Notes under the pieces: model-generated
Seen by the model: the letters and a program-made list of their open reading frames with translations, nothing else
What the model was told of the DNA's origin: nothing
The model's database searches: none
From: Nonomuraea helvata
GTDB taxonomy: Bacteria > Actinomycetota > Actinomycetes > Streptosporangiales > Streptosporangiaceae
NCBI RefSeq assembly: GCF_039535785.1
Contig: NZ_BAAAXV010000012.1
Coordinates: 372,001 to 436,000 of the forward strand
Reading direction: 5' to 3'
DNA length: 64,000 bases
Part shown: positions 24,213 through 32,940 of the stretch, one piece after another
Layout of the letters: each line of letters opens with the position of its first letter
Position numbering within the stretch: the stretch's first letter is position 1
Program-made: the position numbers and the translations under genes

Positions 24213-26474
24213 TCACCCGGTGGCCTGGCAGGTGGTGCCCGGCGGCGGGAGCCTCAGGCTCGTCAGGTAGCGGTTGACGTGGGCAGTGATGCAGCCGCCC
24301 TTGCCGTAGATGTAGAGCATGTGGCCGTGCCCCTCGTACCGGACGCTCGACGAACCCGGCACGTGGCGGATGATGTCGGCGACCTCGTCGTGGTCCGTCC
24401 AGCTCCCGATCCCCAGGAACGGCACCAGCCCACGGGTGGGCAGCGGCGCCGGCGGGTTGGTGACGGGAGCGGGCCAGCCGACGCAGGCCAGCGGCCACCA
24501 CGCCCGCTGCCCCGCTAAGTTCGGCGACAGCTCTTGCGCCCTCCGCAGCGCCTTGCGGTAGGCGGCGTAGCTCCCGTACCCCTTGCCGTCCAGGCAGTGC
24601 GTCATGTTCTGCCCGACGAGCGAGGGGAGCTTGGGGCTGCCCGAGGCCTGCCGGACGTAGTCGGCGAACCCGGAGGCGTCGCCATCGGCGGCCTTCTTGA
24701 TCGCGTCGGCCAGCTGGACCCAGCGCGGGACGTCAGGTTCCTGGCCGGGCGAGGTGAAACTGGGCGCAGCGGCGACCTTCAGGTCGAACCCGGTGTAAGC
24801 GGCTCCGGATGGATCGTTCTTCACCGGCACCGGTGAGCGGTCCGCGGCGGTCACCAGCCTGCGCCACACCTGGCCGGCGTCCTGGCCGTGCAGGGCGCAG
24901 GCCGTGGCCGAACGGCACCAGGCGGCGAACCGCTCCATCTGCTGCTCAGCCCGCGCGTACATGCGGGGCTCGCCGGCGGCGGGGTCCTCGAGGTGGCCCA
25001 CGGTGCCGTCCATGACCATGGCGCGGATTCGGGAGGGGAACAGACGGGCGTAGGCCGCTGCGGGCGTTCCACCGTAGGAGTTGGCGAGGAAGCTGAGCTG
25101 TCGCTCGCCCAGGGCGACGCGGACGGCCTCGATGTCCCGGGCGACGGAGGCCGAGTCCATGTGGTCGAAGAACTCCGGGTCGGCGGCGCGGCACCGCTGC
25201 GCGTGTTCGCGGTTCGCCCGTCCAAGTGCGGCGTACTCGGCACGGTTGGCCGGCAGGGTGATCGACGGGCCGGTGGCGAGACACTCGTACGGCAGCACGC
25301 CGCCGGGCTTGACGGTGTTGCGCGGGGCGAAGCTGATCACGTCGAAGCGGTCACGCAGCTGGACGAACCTGCCGTAGAACTGCTTCAGGTCGTCGATGCC
25401 CGACGCGCCGGGCCCGCCGGGGACGGAGAGGACCGTGCCGATCCGGCGTTCCGCGCCGGAGGCGGGCAGCATGCCGACCGGGATGGTGATCTTCCGCCCA
25501 CCCGGCGTCTTCCAGTCGAGGGGCACCTGGACGGAGGTGCACCGCATGTCCCGAGGGGCGTCCTTGTCGTCGCACGGCCGCCAGGCCAGGGAGGACGGGC
25601 CGGTGTCCGCCGAGTCGCCGGCGGCGGGCACCGCCACCAGGCCTGTCAGGAGCGTCGCGGCGACGCCGACGGCCATGACCTTGATCTTGTGTCCCTTCAG
25701 CGCGGTGACCGCCGCGCCCGCCGTCAGCGCGGCGGCGACGCAGGCGACGAGCAGCGCGGTCGCCGCCGGTGGCGACAGCAGGCCGCCGCCCACCCCGGCG
25801 ATCTGAGCCGGCAGATTCGCGATCATGTACGAGCCGACCTGCGCCCGCAGCGGCGACGGCAGGGCCTGGGCGACGACCGGGAGTACCAGGAAGATCATGA
25901 CGAGCGCGACCAGACTCCCGGGAGTGGAGCGGAGCGCCGCACCCACCCCCAACCCGATCAGCGCCGCAGCCGCCATGGACAGCCCGGCGACCACCACCGA
26001 GGCGAGCACCCCCGGGTCCGAGAGCGGAGTCCCCAGGGTCCCTCCGTCGAGCAGCAGCTGACCGGCGCGCTCGCCGAGCATGGCCTGGGCGGCCAGGTGC
26101 ATGGCGAACGCCAGCAGCTGACCGGCGGCCAAGGCGACGGCGGCCAGACCGGGGATCTTGGCGAACAGGAACAGCTGCCGCCGCGGCACCGCCACCAGGC
26201 TCGTGCGGATCATCCCGGTGGAATACTCGGAAGTGATCGTGAGCGCGCCCAACGTGCCGAACACGAAGTAGGCGACCGGCAGCCCGGTGCCCAGCCCGTT
26301 CCCGTTGCTGGTGTAACGCAGCCGCTCCTCCGCCGTCTGATGGTCCGACCCCCGGACCATCAGGTACGCCACTCCCGCGCAGACCAGCACGGCGAGCAGG
26401 GAGACGGCCAGCAGGTAGGCGTTCGAGCGCAGCGAGCGGAGCTTGTGCCACTCGGAGGCGACAGCGTCCATCAT
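24213..26474 (-). CDS. ABC permease fused to extracytoplasmic TAP-like peptidase
   Basis: A single 753-residue frame. Residues 1-260 form an ABC-2-type permease with about six hydrophobic segments (20-40, 66-86, 103-128, 155-180, 187-205, 237-257). KGHKIKV (260-266) and a seventh segment (267-285) follow, then a full alpha/beta hydrolase (297-751): oxyanion loop SVPGGPGASG, nucleophile Ser466 in LANSYGGTPA, Asp694 in GSWTDHDE and His718 in YEGHGHMLY. Topology predicts the hydrolase on the outer face. It overlaps the ATPase gene by 4 bp (ATGA). Each half is otherwise a separate protein; Met267 could start a free hydrolase with that segment as signal peptide. Confidence 0.8.
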   Translation of the reverse strand: MMDAVASEWHKLRSLRSNAYLLAVSLLAVLVCAGVAYLMVRGSDHQTAEERLRYTSNGNGLGTGLPVAYFVFGTLGALTITSEYSTGMIRTSLVAVPRRQLFLFAKIPGLAAVALAAGQLLAFAMHLAAQAMLGERAGQLLLDGGTLGTPLSDPGVLASVVVAGLSMAAAALIGLGVGAALRSTPGSLVALVMIFLVLPVVAQALPSPLRAQVGSYMIANLPAQIAGVGGGLLSPPAATALLVACVAAALTAGAAVTALKGHKIKVMAVGVAATLLTGLVAVPAAGDSADTGPSSLAWRPCDDKDAPRDMRCTSVQVPLDWKTPGGRKITIPVGMLPASGAERRIGTVLSVPGGPGASGIDDLKQFYGRFVQLRDRFDVISFAPRNTVKPGGVLPYECLATGPSITLPANRAEYAALGRANREHAQRCRAADPEFFDHMDSASVARDIEAVRVALGERQLSFLANSYGGTPAAAYARLFPSRIRAMVMDGTVGHLEDPAAGEPRMYARAEQQMERFAAWCRSATACALHGQDAGQVWRRLVTAADRSPVPVKNDPSGAAYTGFDLKVAAAPSFTSPGQEPDVPRWVQLADAIKKAADGDASGFADYVRQASGSPKLPSLVGQNMTHCLDGKGYGSYAAYRKALRRAQELSPNLAGQRAWWPLACVGWPAPVTNPPAPLPTRGLVPFLGIGSWTDHDEVADIIRHVPGSSSVRYEGHGHMLYIYGKGGCITAHVNRYLTSLRLPPPGTTCQATG

Positions 26475-27424
26475 CGGGCCACCTCCGCGGTGGCGGGGCG
26501 GCTGCCGTACTCGACGCTGTCCGCGGTGAGCTCCATGAACGCCTCCTCCAGTGAGGCGCTGCGCGGCGTCAGCTCCCGCAGCGCGATTCCGGCCCGCAGC
26601 GCCAGATCGCCGATCCCGGCGGCGTCCAGGCCCCGCACTGACAGGCCGCCGTCCCCGGGCCTGTCGGGCGTCGTCGGGTCCACGTGTTCTGCGGTCACGG
26701 TCGCGCCGTGCGCGCGCAGGATCTCTGCCAGTCGTTCGGAACGCGTCGCGCGCACCAGCACGTCACGCTGGAAGCGTTCGGCGAGCGCGTCCGTGGTCGT
26801 GTCGGAGATCAGCCGGCCGCGTCCGATGACGACGACGTGGTCGGCGGTGAGCGCCAGCTCGTTCATCAGATGGCTGGACAGCAGGACAGTGCGGTCCTGG
26901 GCCGCCAGCGAGCGCAGCAGGTCGCGGATCCAGCGGATGCCCTCCGGGTCCAGCCCGTTCAGCGGCTCGTCGAACATCAGCACCGGCGGGTCGCCGAGCA
27001 GCGCTGCCGCGATGCCCAGCCGCTGCTTCATGCCGAGGGAGAATCCGCTGATCCGCCGGTCCGCGACGTCCTCCAGGCCGACCTGGTCGAGGACCGCGGC
27101 CACCCGCCGCGGACCGATGCCGTTGCTGCGTGCCAGGCAGCCGAGATGGGCGCGGGCCGTGCGGCCGCCGTGCACCGCCCCGGCATCGAGCAGCGCCCCC
27201 ATCGTGTGCATGGGTCGGCGCAGCGACGCGTAGGGGCGCCCGTCCACCAGCGCCGCGCCCGCGGCGGGGATCTCCAGCCCGAGTACCGCCCGCATGGTGG
27301 TGGACTTGCCGGCGCCGTTCGGGCCCAGGAACCCGGTCACCAGGCCCGGTTTCACCGTGAAGGTCAGGTCGTCCACGGCGAGCGTGCCGCCGTACCGCAT
27401 GGTCAGTCCCCTCACTTCGATCAC
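26471..27424 (-). CDS. ABC transporter ATP-binding protein
   Basis: A 317-residue BcrA/DrrA-like ATPase. Walker A is GPNGAGKST (34-42), the signature is degenerate (FSLGMKQRLG instead of LSGGQ), Walker B is VLMFDEPLNGLDPEG, and the switch His is in LLSSHLMNEL. A C-terminal extension of about 90 residues follows. It drives the permease-peptidase fusion encoded directly downstream with a 4-bp overlap. The gene is divergent to the histidine kinase, 165 bp away. Confidence 0.9.
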   Translation of the reverse strand: MIEVRGLTMRYGGTLAVDDLTFTVKPGLVTGFLGPNGAGKSTTMRAVLGLEIPAAGAALVDGRPYASLRRPMHTMGALLDAGAVHGGRTARAHLGCLARSNGIGPRRVAAVLDQVGLEDVADRRISGFSLGMKQRLGIAAALLGDPPVLMFDEPLNGLDPEGIRWIRDLLRSLAAQDRTVLLSSHLMNELALTADHVVVIGRGRLISDTTTDALAERFQRDVLVRATRSERLAEILRAHGATVTAEHVDPTTPDRPGDGGLSVRGLDAAGIGDLALRAGIALRELTPRSASLEEAFMELTADSVEYGSRPATAEVAR

Positions 27425-27534
27425 GTCTCACCCTCATTCGCCTGTCTGATCGAGCCCGGCCAGCCTCGCGGTCCGCAGCCTCGGCCTCCATGGGTGCGGC
27501 CCCACCGGGCGGGTGGGAAATCGCCACCCTCGGG

Positions 27535-27552
27535 GGTAGGTCCGGCCCTACC
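27535..27552. promoter_or_regulatory. Inverted repeat between ABC and two-component genes
   Basis: GGTAGG (27535-27540) and CCTACC (27547-27552) with a 6-bp spacer, about 38 bp before the histidine kinase start and 110 bp before the ATPase start. Similar GGTAGG/CCTACC sites precede other NarL-type systems, from memory; a response-regulator site is plausible. Confidence 0.45.
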
Positions 27553-27589
27553 GCCTTACTCCTCACTGACAGGGCAAACTGCATCTGTG

Positions 27590-28816
27590 ATGGGGATACG
27601 ACCCGCGACCGGCGGGCCGACGCGGAAGGCGGCGACCGGTCTGGCGGCGTACGCGCTGAACGGGGTGACCGGCCTGGCGCTGAACGCGGTCACCGGTCTG
27701 GCGGCGCTGGTGCTGCTCGTCCTGGTGCTGGCGAGCGTCGCCCTGGTGCCTGTGGCCGGTCTCGGGCTGGCGCCGCTCGCCCGCGTGCTCGTCCTCGTCC
27801 GCCGCCTGGCCGGGTTCCAGCGCCGCTGGGCAGGTCAGGTGCTCGGCCTGGACAGCGACCCCGGCCACTCGTACGAGACCGGCAGCAGGCGGCGGGCCGG
27901 TCTGGCGTCGGCGCTGCGCCACCCCGGCACCTGGCGCGAGCTGGGCTGGCTGGCCCTGCACGGCGTCACGGGCCCCGCCCCCGTGGTGGCGGTGTGGGCG
28001 ATGCTGTCCGCTCTGCACTACGTCTGGTTCCGGCTGAATCCGATGGAGACGAGCAGGCTGAACACCTTCGCCCTCAGCTTGTCCATCGTGGCCATCGCGG
28101 TGGTCGTTCTCATCGCCGTCCCCCTGTTCCGTGGCGGCCAGGCGCGGCTGGCGCGACGGCTGCTGGACGCGGGCCCCGCACCGGATGCGCGGATTCGGGA
28201 GCTGACCGCGTCCCGGGCCGCGGTGGTCGACGCGCGCGCGGCCGAGTTACGCCGTATCGAACGCGACCTGCACGACGGCGCGCAGGCCAAGCTGATCGCC
28301 ATCCGCATGCACCTGGGGCTGGCCCGCGGCTCCCGCGACCCCGACGAGATAGTGCGAATGATCGACGAGGCGAGGGACGTCGCCGGCCAGGCTCTGACGG
28401 ACCTGCGCGACCTCGTGCGCGGCATTCATCCCCCGGTACTGGCCGACCGGGGCCTGGACGGCGCCATCGAGGCGTCCGCGCTGCTCTGCCCGATGCCGGT
28501 CGATCTCGACCTCCACCTGCCCGGCCGACCGCAGCCGCCTGTGGAGTCCGCCGTGTACTTCGCCGCGGCCGAGGCACTGGCCAACGTGGCCAAGCACAGC
28601 GGCGCCTCCCGTGCATGGGTACGGCTGCGGCACACCGCCGGCGTGCTGCGCCTGACCGTGGGCGACGACGGTCACGGTACGGTACGCCGCGACGGGGGCA
28701 CCGGCGTGCGCGGCATCGAGGACCGTCTGTCCGCGTTCGACGGCTCGCTCACCATCAGCAGCCCTCCGGGCGGCCCGACCGAACTGACCATGGAGGTTCC
28801 GTGCGCGTTGTCATAG
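27590..28816 (+). CDS. Sensor histidine kinase, NarX/DesK-like (HisKA_3)
   Basis: A 408-residue membrane kinase. About four hydrophobic segments (20-60, 125-145, 160-180) precede a HisKA_3 dimer domain with RRIERDLHDGAQAKLIAIRM (His228) and a GHKL ATPase with AAEALANVAKHSGAS and VGDDGHG. ATG at 27590 (a GTG lies one codon before). The response regulator start overlaps its end by 16 bp, so both come from one transcript. The divergent ABC transporter/peptidase is the probable target, as in Bce-like modules, although the architecture differs. Confidence 0.9.
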   Translation: MGIRPATGGPTRKAATGLAAYALNGVTGLALNAVTGLAALVLLVLVLASVALVPVAGLGLAPLARVLVLVRRLAGFQRRWAGQVLGLDSDPGHSYETGSRRRAGLASALRHPGTWRELGWLALHGVTGPAPVVAVWAMLSALHYVWFRLNPMETSRLNTFALSLSIVAIAVVVLIAVPLFRGGQARLARRLLDAGPAPDARIRELTASRAAVVDARAAELRRIERDLHDGAQAKLIAIRMHLGLARGSRDPDEIVRMIDEARDVAGQALTDLRDLVRGIHPPVLADRGLDGAIEASALLCPMPVDLDLHLPGRPQPPVESAVYFAAAEALANVAKHSGASRAWVRLRHTAGVLRLTVGDDGHGTVRRDGGTGVRGIEDRLSAFDGSLTISSPPGGPTELTMEVPCALS

Positions 28817-29472
28817 CCGAGGATCTGGCGCTCCTGCGGGACGGGCTGGTCCGCCTGCTGACAGCGAACGGCTTCACTGTGGTGGAGGCGGTGGACAACG
28901 GCCCCATGCTGCTGGCGGCGCTGGTCCGGCACCGCCCGGACGTGTCCGTGATCGACGTACGGCTGCCGCCCGGCTTCGCCGACGAGGGGCTGCGCGCCGC
29001 GCTGGAGGCGCGCGCCCAGGTTCCGGGGCTGCCCGTGCTGATCCTGTCGCAGTACGTGGAGCAGCTGTACGCGAGGGAACTGCTGTCCGACCGTTCCGGC
29101 GGGGTGGGTTACCTGCTGAAGGACCGGGTGGGCGACGTCGACCGCTTCGTCGACGCGGTACGCCAGGTCGCCGAGGGCGGGACGGCGATGGATCCGGAGG
29201 TGGTCTCGCAGCTGCTCACCCGCCACGGCAGGGACGAACCGCTGGCCGCGCTGACCCCCCGGGAGCGGGAGGTGCTCTCGCTCATGGCCGAGGGGATGTC
29301 CAACCTGGCCATCGCCGCCCGCTTCCAGGTCACCGACAAGGCAGTCGGCAAGCACACGAACAACATCTTCGCCAAGCTCGACCTTCCTCCGTCCGACGAT
29401 CACAACCGGCGCGTGATGGCGGTCCTGACCTATCTCCAGGCCACGCCCGCACCTCCAAGATCACCGATATAG
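28801..29472 (+). CDS. NarL/LuxR-family response regulator
   Basis: A 223-residue regulator. The receiver domain has acidic pair ED at 7-8, phospho-Asp52 in VSVIDVRLPP, and Lys in GYLLKDRVGD. The C-terminal LuxR HTH is LTPREREVLSLMAEGMSNLA and DKAVGKHTNNIFAKL, ending with an extra 25-residue tail. GTG at 28801 overlaps the kinase 3' end. It probably binds the 27.5-kb intergenic region and controls the ABC-peptidase genes. Confidence 0.92.
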   Translation: MRVVIAEDLALLRDGLVRLLTANGFTVVEAVDNGPMLLAALVRHRPDVSVIDVRLPPGFADEGLRAALEARAQVPGLPVLILSQYVEQLYARELLSDRSGGVGYLLKDRVGDVDRFVDAVRQVAEGGTAMDPEVVSQLLTRHGRDEPLAALTPREREVLSLMAEGMSNLAIAARFQVTDKAVGKHTNNIFAKLDLPPSDDHNRRVMAVLTYLQATPAPPRSPI

Positions 29473-29491
29473 GGATCGTCGGTGGCGGCGG

Positions 29492-30232
29492 CTAACCTTG
29501 CGCAGTTGGGCGGATGGTGATGTCGCTGATTTCGACGTCCCGGGGTTGCTCGATGACGAAGGCGATGGCCCGGGCGACGGCTTCTGGCGCGATGCCGATC
29601 TTTTCCATGTTGTGGAGGATCCGCTCGCGGACCTGAGAGTCGTCGATCGAGCCGGCGAGTTCGGTCCGGACGAAGCCCGGCGACACGGCCGTCGTGCGCA
29701 GCACGCCATCGGTCGACTCCTGCCGCAGCCCCTCCAGCAGAGTGCGTACCGCGTTCTTCGTCGCGGCATAGACCGCCATCGTCGGGGTGATCGTCAGACC
29801 GGCGGTCGACACCGTGGCCACCAGGTGGCCGTGGCCCTGCCGGCGGAACACCGGCAGCGCGGCGGCGACGCCGTGGAGTATGCCGCGGAGGTTGACGTCG
29901 ATCATCGCCGACCAGCCGTCCACGTCGAGGTCGGCCACGGGGCCGATCTTGGCGATGCCGGCGTTGCCCACCAGGACGTCGAGCCGGCCGAACTCGGTCA
30001 CAGCATTCCCGACGAGCCCTTCGAGGTCCTCGCGGCGGGAGACGTCGACGGCCCGCGTGACGGCGCGCCCGCCCCGGTCGCGGATGTCCCGGGCGATCTC
30101 GTCGAGGCGCCGCGTCCGGCGGGCGCCGAGGACGACGGCCGCGCCCCGCTCGGCGAGCAGGCGCGCGGTGGCCTCGCCGATGCCGCTGCTCGCTCCGGTG
30201 ATGGCGACGACCTTGCCGTTGATCGCTGACAT
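29492..30232 (-). CDS. Short-chain dehydrogenase/reductase
   Basis: A 246-residue classical SDR. TGASSGIG (12-19), NAG in VLVGNAGIAKIG, and the Ser142-Tyr155-Lys159 catalytic set (VSTAGL; VYAATKNA) are all present. The group resembles YdfG/clavaldehyde-type reductases that use NADPH. GGAGG eight bases before the ATG at 30232 fixes the start. Divergent to a TetR gene; two GGACAYGTGTCC palindromes lie between, so it is the likely TetR target. Substrate unknown. Confidence 0.9.
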   Translation of the reverse strand: MSAINGKVVAITGASSGIGEATARLLAERGAAVVLGARRTRRLDEIARDIRDRGGRAVTRAVDVSRREDLEGLVGNAVTEFGRLDVLVGNAGIAKIGPVADLDVDGWSAMIDVNLRGILHGVAAALPVFRRQGHGHLVATVSTAGLTITPTMAVYAATKNAVRTLLEGLRQESTDGVLRTTAVSPGFVRTELAGSIDDSQVRERILHNMEKIGIAPEAVARAIAFVIEQPRDVEISDITIRPTAQG

Positions 30233-30255
30233 GAGGAATTCCTCCACGGTAAAAT

Positions 30256-30300
30256 GGACACGTGTCCGCTTATGTGCGTCACCGTAGCGGACATGTGTCC
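30256..30300. promoter_or_regulatory. Paired TetR operators
   Basis: GGACACGTGTCC (30256-30267) is a perfect 12-bp palindrome and GGACATGTGTCC (30289-30300) differs by one base. Centres are 33 bp apart, three helical turns, between divergent SDR and TetR genes. Confidence 0.8.
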
Positions 30301-30329
30301 GTTTAGCCAAGCCGTCATGCGGAGAACAG

Positions 30330-30881
30330 ATGAACGCACCCCGCCGCCGGGCCGACGCCGCCGAGAACCGCGCCCGGATCGTCCAGGTCGCACGAGAGGT
30401 TGTCGCGAATACGGACGAGGTGCGGCTCAACGAGATCGCCAAGCGGGCGGGTGTCGGCCAGGGCACCCTCTACCGCCACTTCCCGACCCGGGAGGACCTG
30501 CTCGCCGAGGTCTACCGGCAGGACGTGGACGAGCTCGTGGCGGCGGCTCCGAAGCTGCTGGCCGAGCACGACCCGATCACCGCCCTGGCCCGGTGGCTCG
30601 ACCGGGTGGCCGACTACGCGGAGGTCAAGCGCGGGGTGTTCGCCGCGGTGGAGGCGGGGGTGTGGCAGGACCTCTCGGCCCACAGCCTCGGCCCGATCGG
30701 CGGCGCGCTGACCACCCTCCTCGACGCCGGCAAGGCCGCCGGAACCGTCCGCCCGGACGTGGACGCCCGGGACGTCATCCTCCTCATCGGCTGTCTGACA
30801 CGTCTTGAGCAGGGTGAGTGGGACACCAAAGCCCGGCATCTGCTCCACATCGTCCTCGACGGGCTGCGCCATCGCCCCTAG
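30330..30881 (+). CDS. TetR-family regulator
   Basis: A 183-residue repressor. The HTH reads ENRARIVQVAREVVANTDEV, then LNEIAKRAGVGQGTLYRHFP and TREDLLAEVY. The C-terminal domain is helical with VILLIGCLTRLE. GGAGA precedes the ATG at 30330. It lies opposite the SDR gene and two palindromes stand between them, so autorepression and repression of the reductase are likely. Ligand unknown. It converges on the methyltransferase gene with 18 bp between. Confidence 0.9.
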   Translation: MNAPRRRADAAENRARIVQVAREVVANTDEVRLNEIAKRAGVGQGTLYRHFPTREDLLAEVYRQDVDELVAAAPKLLAEHDPITALARWLDRVADYAEVKRGVFAAVEAGVWQDLSAHSLGPIGGALTTLLDAGKAAGTVRPDVDARDVILLIGCLTRLEQGEWDTKARHLLHIVLDGLRHRP

Positions 30882-30899
30882 CCGGTGTGTTGTCTGCGT

Positions 30900-31553
30900 T
30901 CATGACGGCAGGCCGGCCGGATTGTCGGCAAGCACACAGGCGACGGGCGGGTCGAGTTCGAGGGTCTCGACCCGGAGATGGGCGAAGCCGGCCTGGGTGA
31001 GCAGGTCCTGGAGCTCTTGGGCGGCTCGGGCCGTGGTGTCCCGGGTGGCGCCGGGGCAGCGGGGCTGGCTGACGAGCGCGATGCGCCCTGCGGGGCGGAG
31101 CAGGCGGCGCAGCTCGCGAAGCCGCTCCACCGGGGCGGGCCAGAATCCCACGGAGTTGACGGCGAGGATGGCATCCAGCGGATCGCCGAAGCTCGGCAGC
31201 TGCTCGACGGAGGCGTGTGTGAGGTGCACGCGGTGGGCGCGGACGGCGGCGGCGTTGCGGCGGGTGGCCTGCCGGACCATGGCCTGCGAGTGGTCGACGC
31301 CGAAGATGTGGCCCCGAGTGGCGCGACCGGCGAACTCGGAGATGGCCACACCGGGGCCGAAGCCGATCTCGAGCACCCGGTCGGTGGGCTGCACGTCCAG
31401 CAGCGACACCGCCCAGATGTTGCGCTTCCGGTTGGAGGGGCGGTGAGCGAACATCCAGCCGTTCGCCCACCCGACGAGGCCCCGGGGGCGACGGGCCTGG
31501 CCCACCAAGTATCTGATCACGCGTTGCTGGAGAGATGTACCTGCTGTCTGCAT
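30900..31553 (-). CDS. Class I SAM-dependent methyltransferase
   Basis: A 217-residue methyltransferase. Motif I is VLEIGFGPGVAISEFAG, followed by IFGVDHSQAMVRQATRRN (acidic ribose-binding site) and DAILAVNSVGFWPAPVERL. Methyltransferase_11-type core. It is divergent to a MerR regulator with only 38 bp between the starts and a strong MerR palindrome inside, so expression is probably MerR-controlled. Substrate cannot be inferred. Confidence 0.87.
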   Translation of the reverse strand: MQTAGTSLQQRVIRYLVGQARRPRGLVGWANGWMFAHRPSNRKRNIWAVSLLDVQPTDRVLEIGFGPGVAISEFAGRATRGHIFGVDHSQAMVRQATRRNAAAVRAHRVHLTHASVEQLPSFGDPLDAILAVNSVGFWPAPVERLRELRRLLRPAGRIALVSQPRCPGATRDTTARAAQELQDLLTQAGFAHLRVETLELDPPVACVLADNPAGLPS

Positions 31554-31567
31554 GATCGTCAGTCAAC

Positions 31568-31589
31568 GACTTCAAGTATGCTTGAAGTC
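31568..31589. promoter_or_regulatory. MerR operator
   Basis: GACTTCAAG (31568-31576) and CTTGAAGTC (31581-31589) are exact inverse arms separated by TATG, two bases before the merR ATG. The shape is that of SoxR-like MerR sites; it serves both divergent genes. Confidence 0.75.
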
Positions 31590-31591
31590 AA

Positions 31592-32026
31592 ATGAGTGAG
31601 CAGTTGACGATCGGCGAGCTGGCGAGCCGCACGGGTGTCGCCACCTCCGCTCTGCGCTACTGGGAGGAGCTCGGCCTGCTCCCGGCGCCGGCCCGGGTCT
31701 CAGGCCAACGGCGTTATCCGCCATCGGCGGTCAGGCTGGTCGGTGTGGTGTTGTTGCTGCGAGATGTCGGTTTCACCTTGCGAGAGGTCAAAGCGTTCAT
31801 CGCGTCTCGTACGCCGGCCGGCGACGGCTGGCGGGAGCTGTACCAGCGCAAGCTCACCGAGCTGGAGCAACGGATTGCCCAGGCTCAGGTGGCACGCACC
31901 GCCATCGCCCATGGTCTGGCCTGCCCGCACGAGGACATCTTCGAGTGCCCCAACTTCACCGGCGGGGTCGCGGCGTTCCTGGCGGGATCTTCCCTCGAAG
32001 AGGCTCACGAAATGGCTCATCGGTGA
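31592..32026 (+). CDS. MerR-family regulator (SoxR-like)
   Basis: A 144-residue regulator. The HTH is LTIGELASRTGVATSALRYW followed by EELGLLPAPARVSGQRRYP, then the dimer coiled coil (KLTELEQRIAQAQVARTA). The C-terminus has LACPHEDIFECPNF: two cysteines, in the region where SoxR has a CxxCxCxxxxxC cluster site, but here only C-x7-C remains, so Fe-S binding is doubtful. It faces the methyltransferase gene and overlaps a perfect palindrome. Confidence 0.86.
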   Translation: MSEQLTIGELASRTGVATSALRYWEELGLLPAPARVSGQRRYPPSAVRLVGVVLLLRDVGFTLREVKAFIASRTPAGDGWRELYQRKLTELEQRIAQAQVARTAIAHGLACPHEDIFECPNFTGGVAAFLAGSSLEEAHEMAHR

Positions 32027-32042
32027 CAGGCACGAGAACCCT

Positions 32043-32115
32043 CTAGGCCGCCCTGCTCAGGTTCTTGTCGAAGAAGCGGGCGAGCCTTTCGACGGCGAGA
32101 TCCACGTACTGCCCA
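32043..32115 (-). pseudogene. Alpha/beta hydrolase C-terminal scrap
   Basis: Minus strand from about 32110 reads YVDLAVERLARFFDKNLSRA to a TAG at 32043-32045. LARFFDKNL resembles the last helix of dienelactone-hydrolase or peptidase-type alpha/beta hydrolases. It directly continues an alcohol-dehydrogenase fragment, so it marks a deletion joining two genes. Confidence 0.35.
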
Positions 32116-32441
32116 CCCGGTGCCGAGCACGTCGGAGGCGGCGAGGAAGCCGGGGATCAGGTCGTCCGGCGGGAGGTCCGGCGTGGCGACCAGGGTGCCG
32201 TCCGCGAGGGGGACGCGCATGTACTGTCCTTGGGCGCCGCTCACGCCCTGACGGTGGATGCAGGAGCTCTGGTAGCCGGCCCGGCAGATCTCGCAGGTGT
32301 TGTCGGAGGCGAAGAACGAGCCGACCGCGAACTGGCCGGGCCGCAGACGCAGGTCGCAGACAGGCGGATGATCGCATCGGTCGGCTCGACGATCTGCGGT
32401 TCGGGACGGTCCTCGACGTGGACCTGCCCGGGGGCGGTCAT
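32116..32441 (-). pseudogene. Zinc alcohol dehydrogenase remnant
   Basis: The start at 32441 gives MTAPGQVHVEDRPEP and AIIRLSATCVCG, the N-terminus of a medium-chain Zn dehydrogenase up to the catalytic Cys. The next segment jumps to another frame with QFAVGSFFASDNTCEICRAG and YQSSCIHRQ (structural-zinc region), then VPLADGTLVATPDLPPDDL and a stop of similarity at LGTG, before the NAD-binding fold. About 40 residues after Cys and the whole cofactor domain are missing. Confidence 0.65.
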
Positions 32442-32493
32442 GACGGCAACACGTATGAGTGGAACGCTTTCCTGGTAGGTGATGGTGGTCGGT

Positions 32494-32911
32494 TCAGGCG
32501 GCCGGATCGATCCGGACCGTGACCTGGTCGCCCGCGTCGGCGAGGCTCTCCAGACCGGCCTTGACGACGCCGAGGCGGATCAGGCCGGGGTCGGGCACCG
32601 CCTGGCCGAGGTCGTCGTAGTAGATGGCGATCACTCCGCTCGGGGACCAGAAGTAGATGTCCCCCGGGGTGATCATGGACGGGCGTGCCGCCCTCGACCG
32701 TGAGCAGGCGCGGCAGCCGCCCTGACTTCGCCTGCCCCCACGCGTCCGCCAGCCGCACGGTCAACGGCAGCATCGCGGCGAGTTGCCGTGCCGGTGGCGT
32801 GTCGTTCAGCGTCGCGGCGACGGCATGGTCGCCGAACCGCAGCACCACCGGCATGCCCGACGGAGCGCTCGCCGTGCCCGACGGCGATGCAGGTCCGGCA
32901 GTACATCCCAC
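32494..32911 (-). pseudogene. Cyclophilin-like (PF18050-type) lipoprotein, frameshifted
   Basis: One frame gives GCTAGPASPSG, then MPVVLRFGDHAVAATLND and ARQLAAMLPLTVRLADAWGQ; the second, from about 32676, gives MITPGDIYFWSPSGVIAIYY and LIRLGVVKAGLESLA to a TGA at 32494. Together they form one cyclophilin-like domain broken by a frameshift near 32680. The GCTAG start resembles the residue after a lipobox, but the signal peptide is missing upstream, so the gene is truncated as well. Confidence 0.6.
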
Positions 32912-32940
32912 CTGGTGAGAGGTTTGCCGTACCGTCGTGT

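Noticed and set aside
32494..32911. Programmed frameshift in the cyclophilin-like gene
   Set aside because: No slippery run or downstream structure is evident and the signal peptide is also missing, so decay is more likely.
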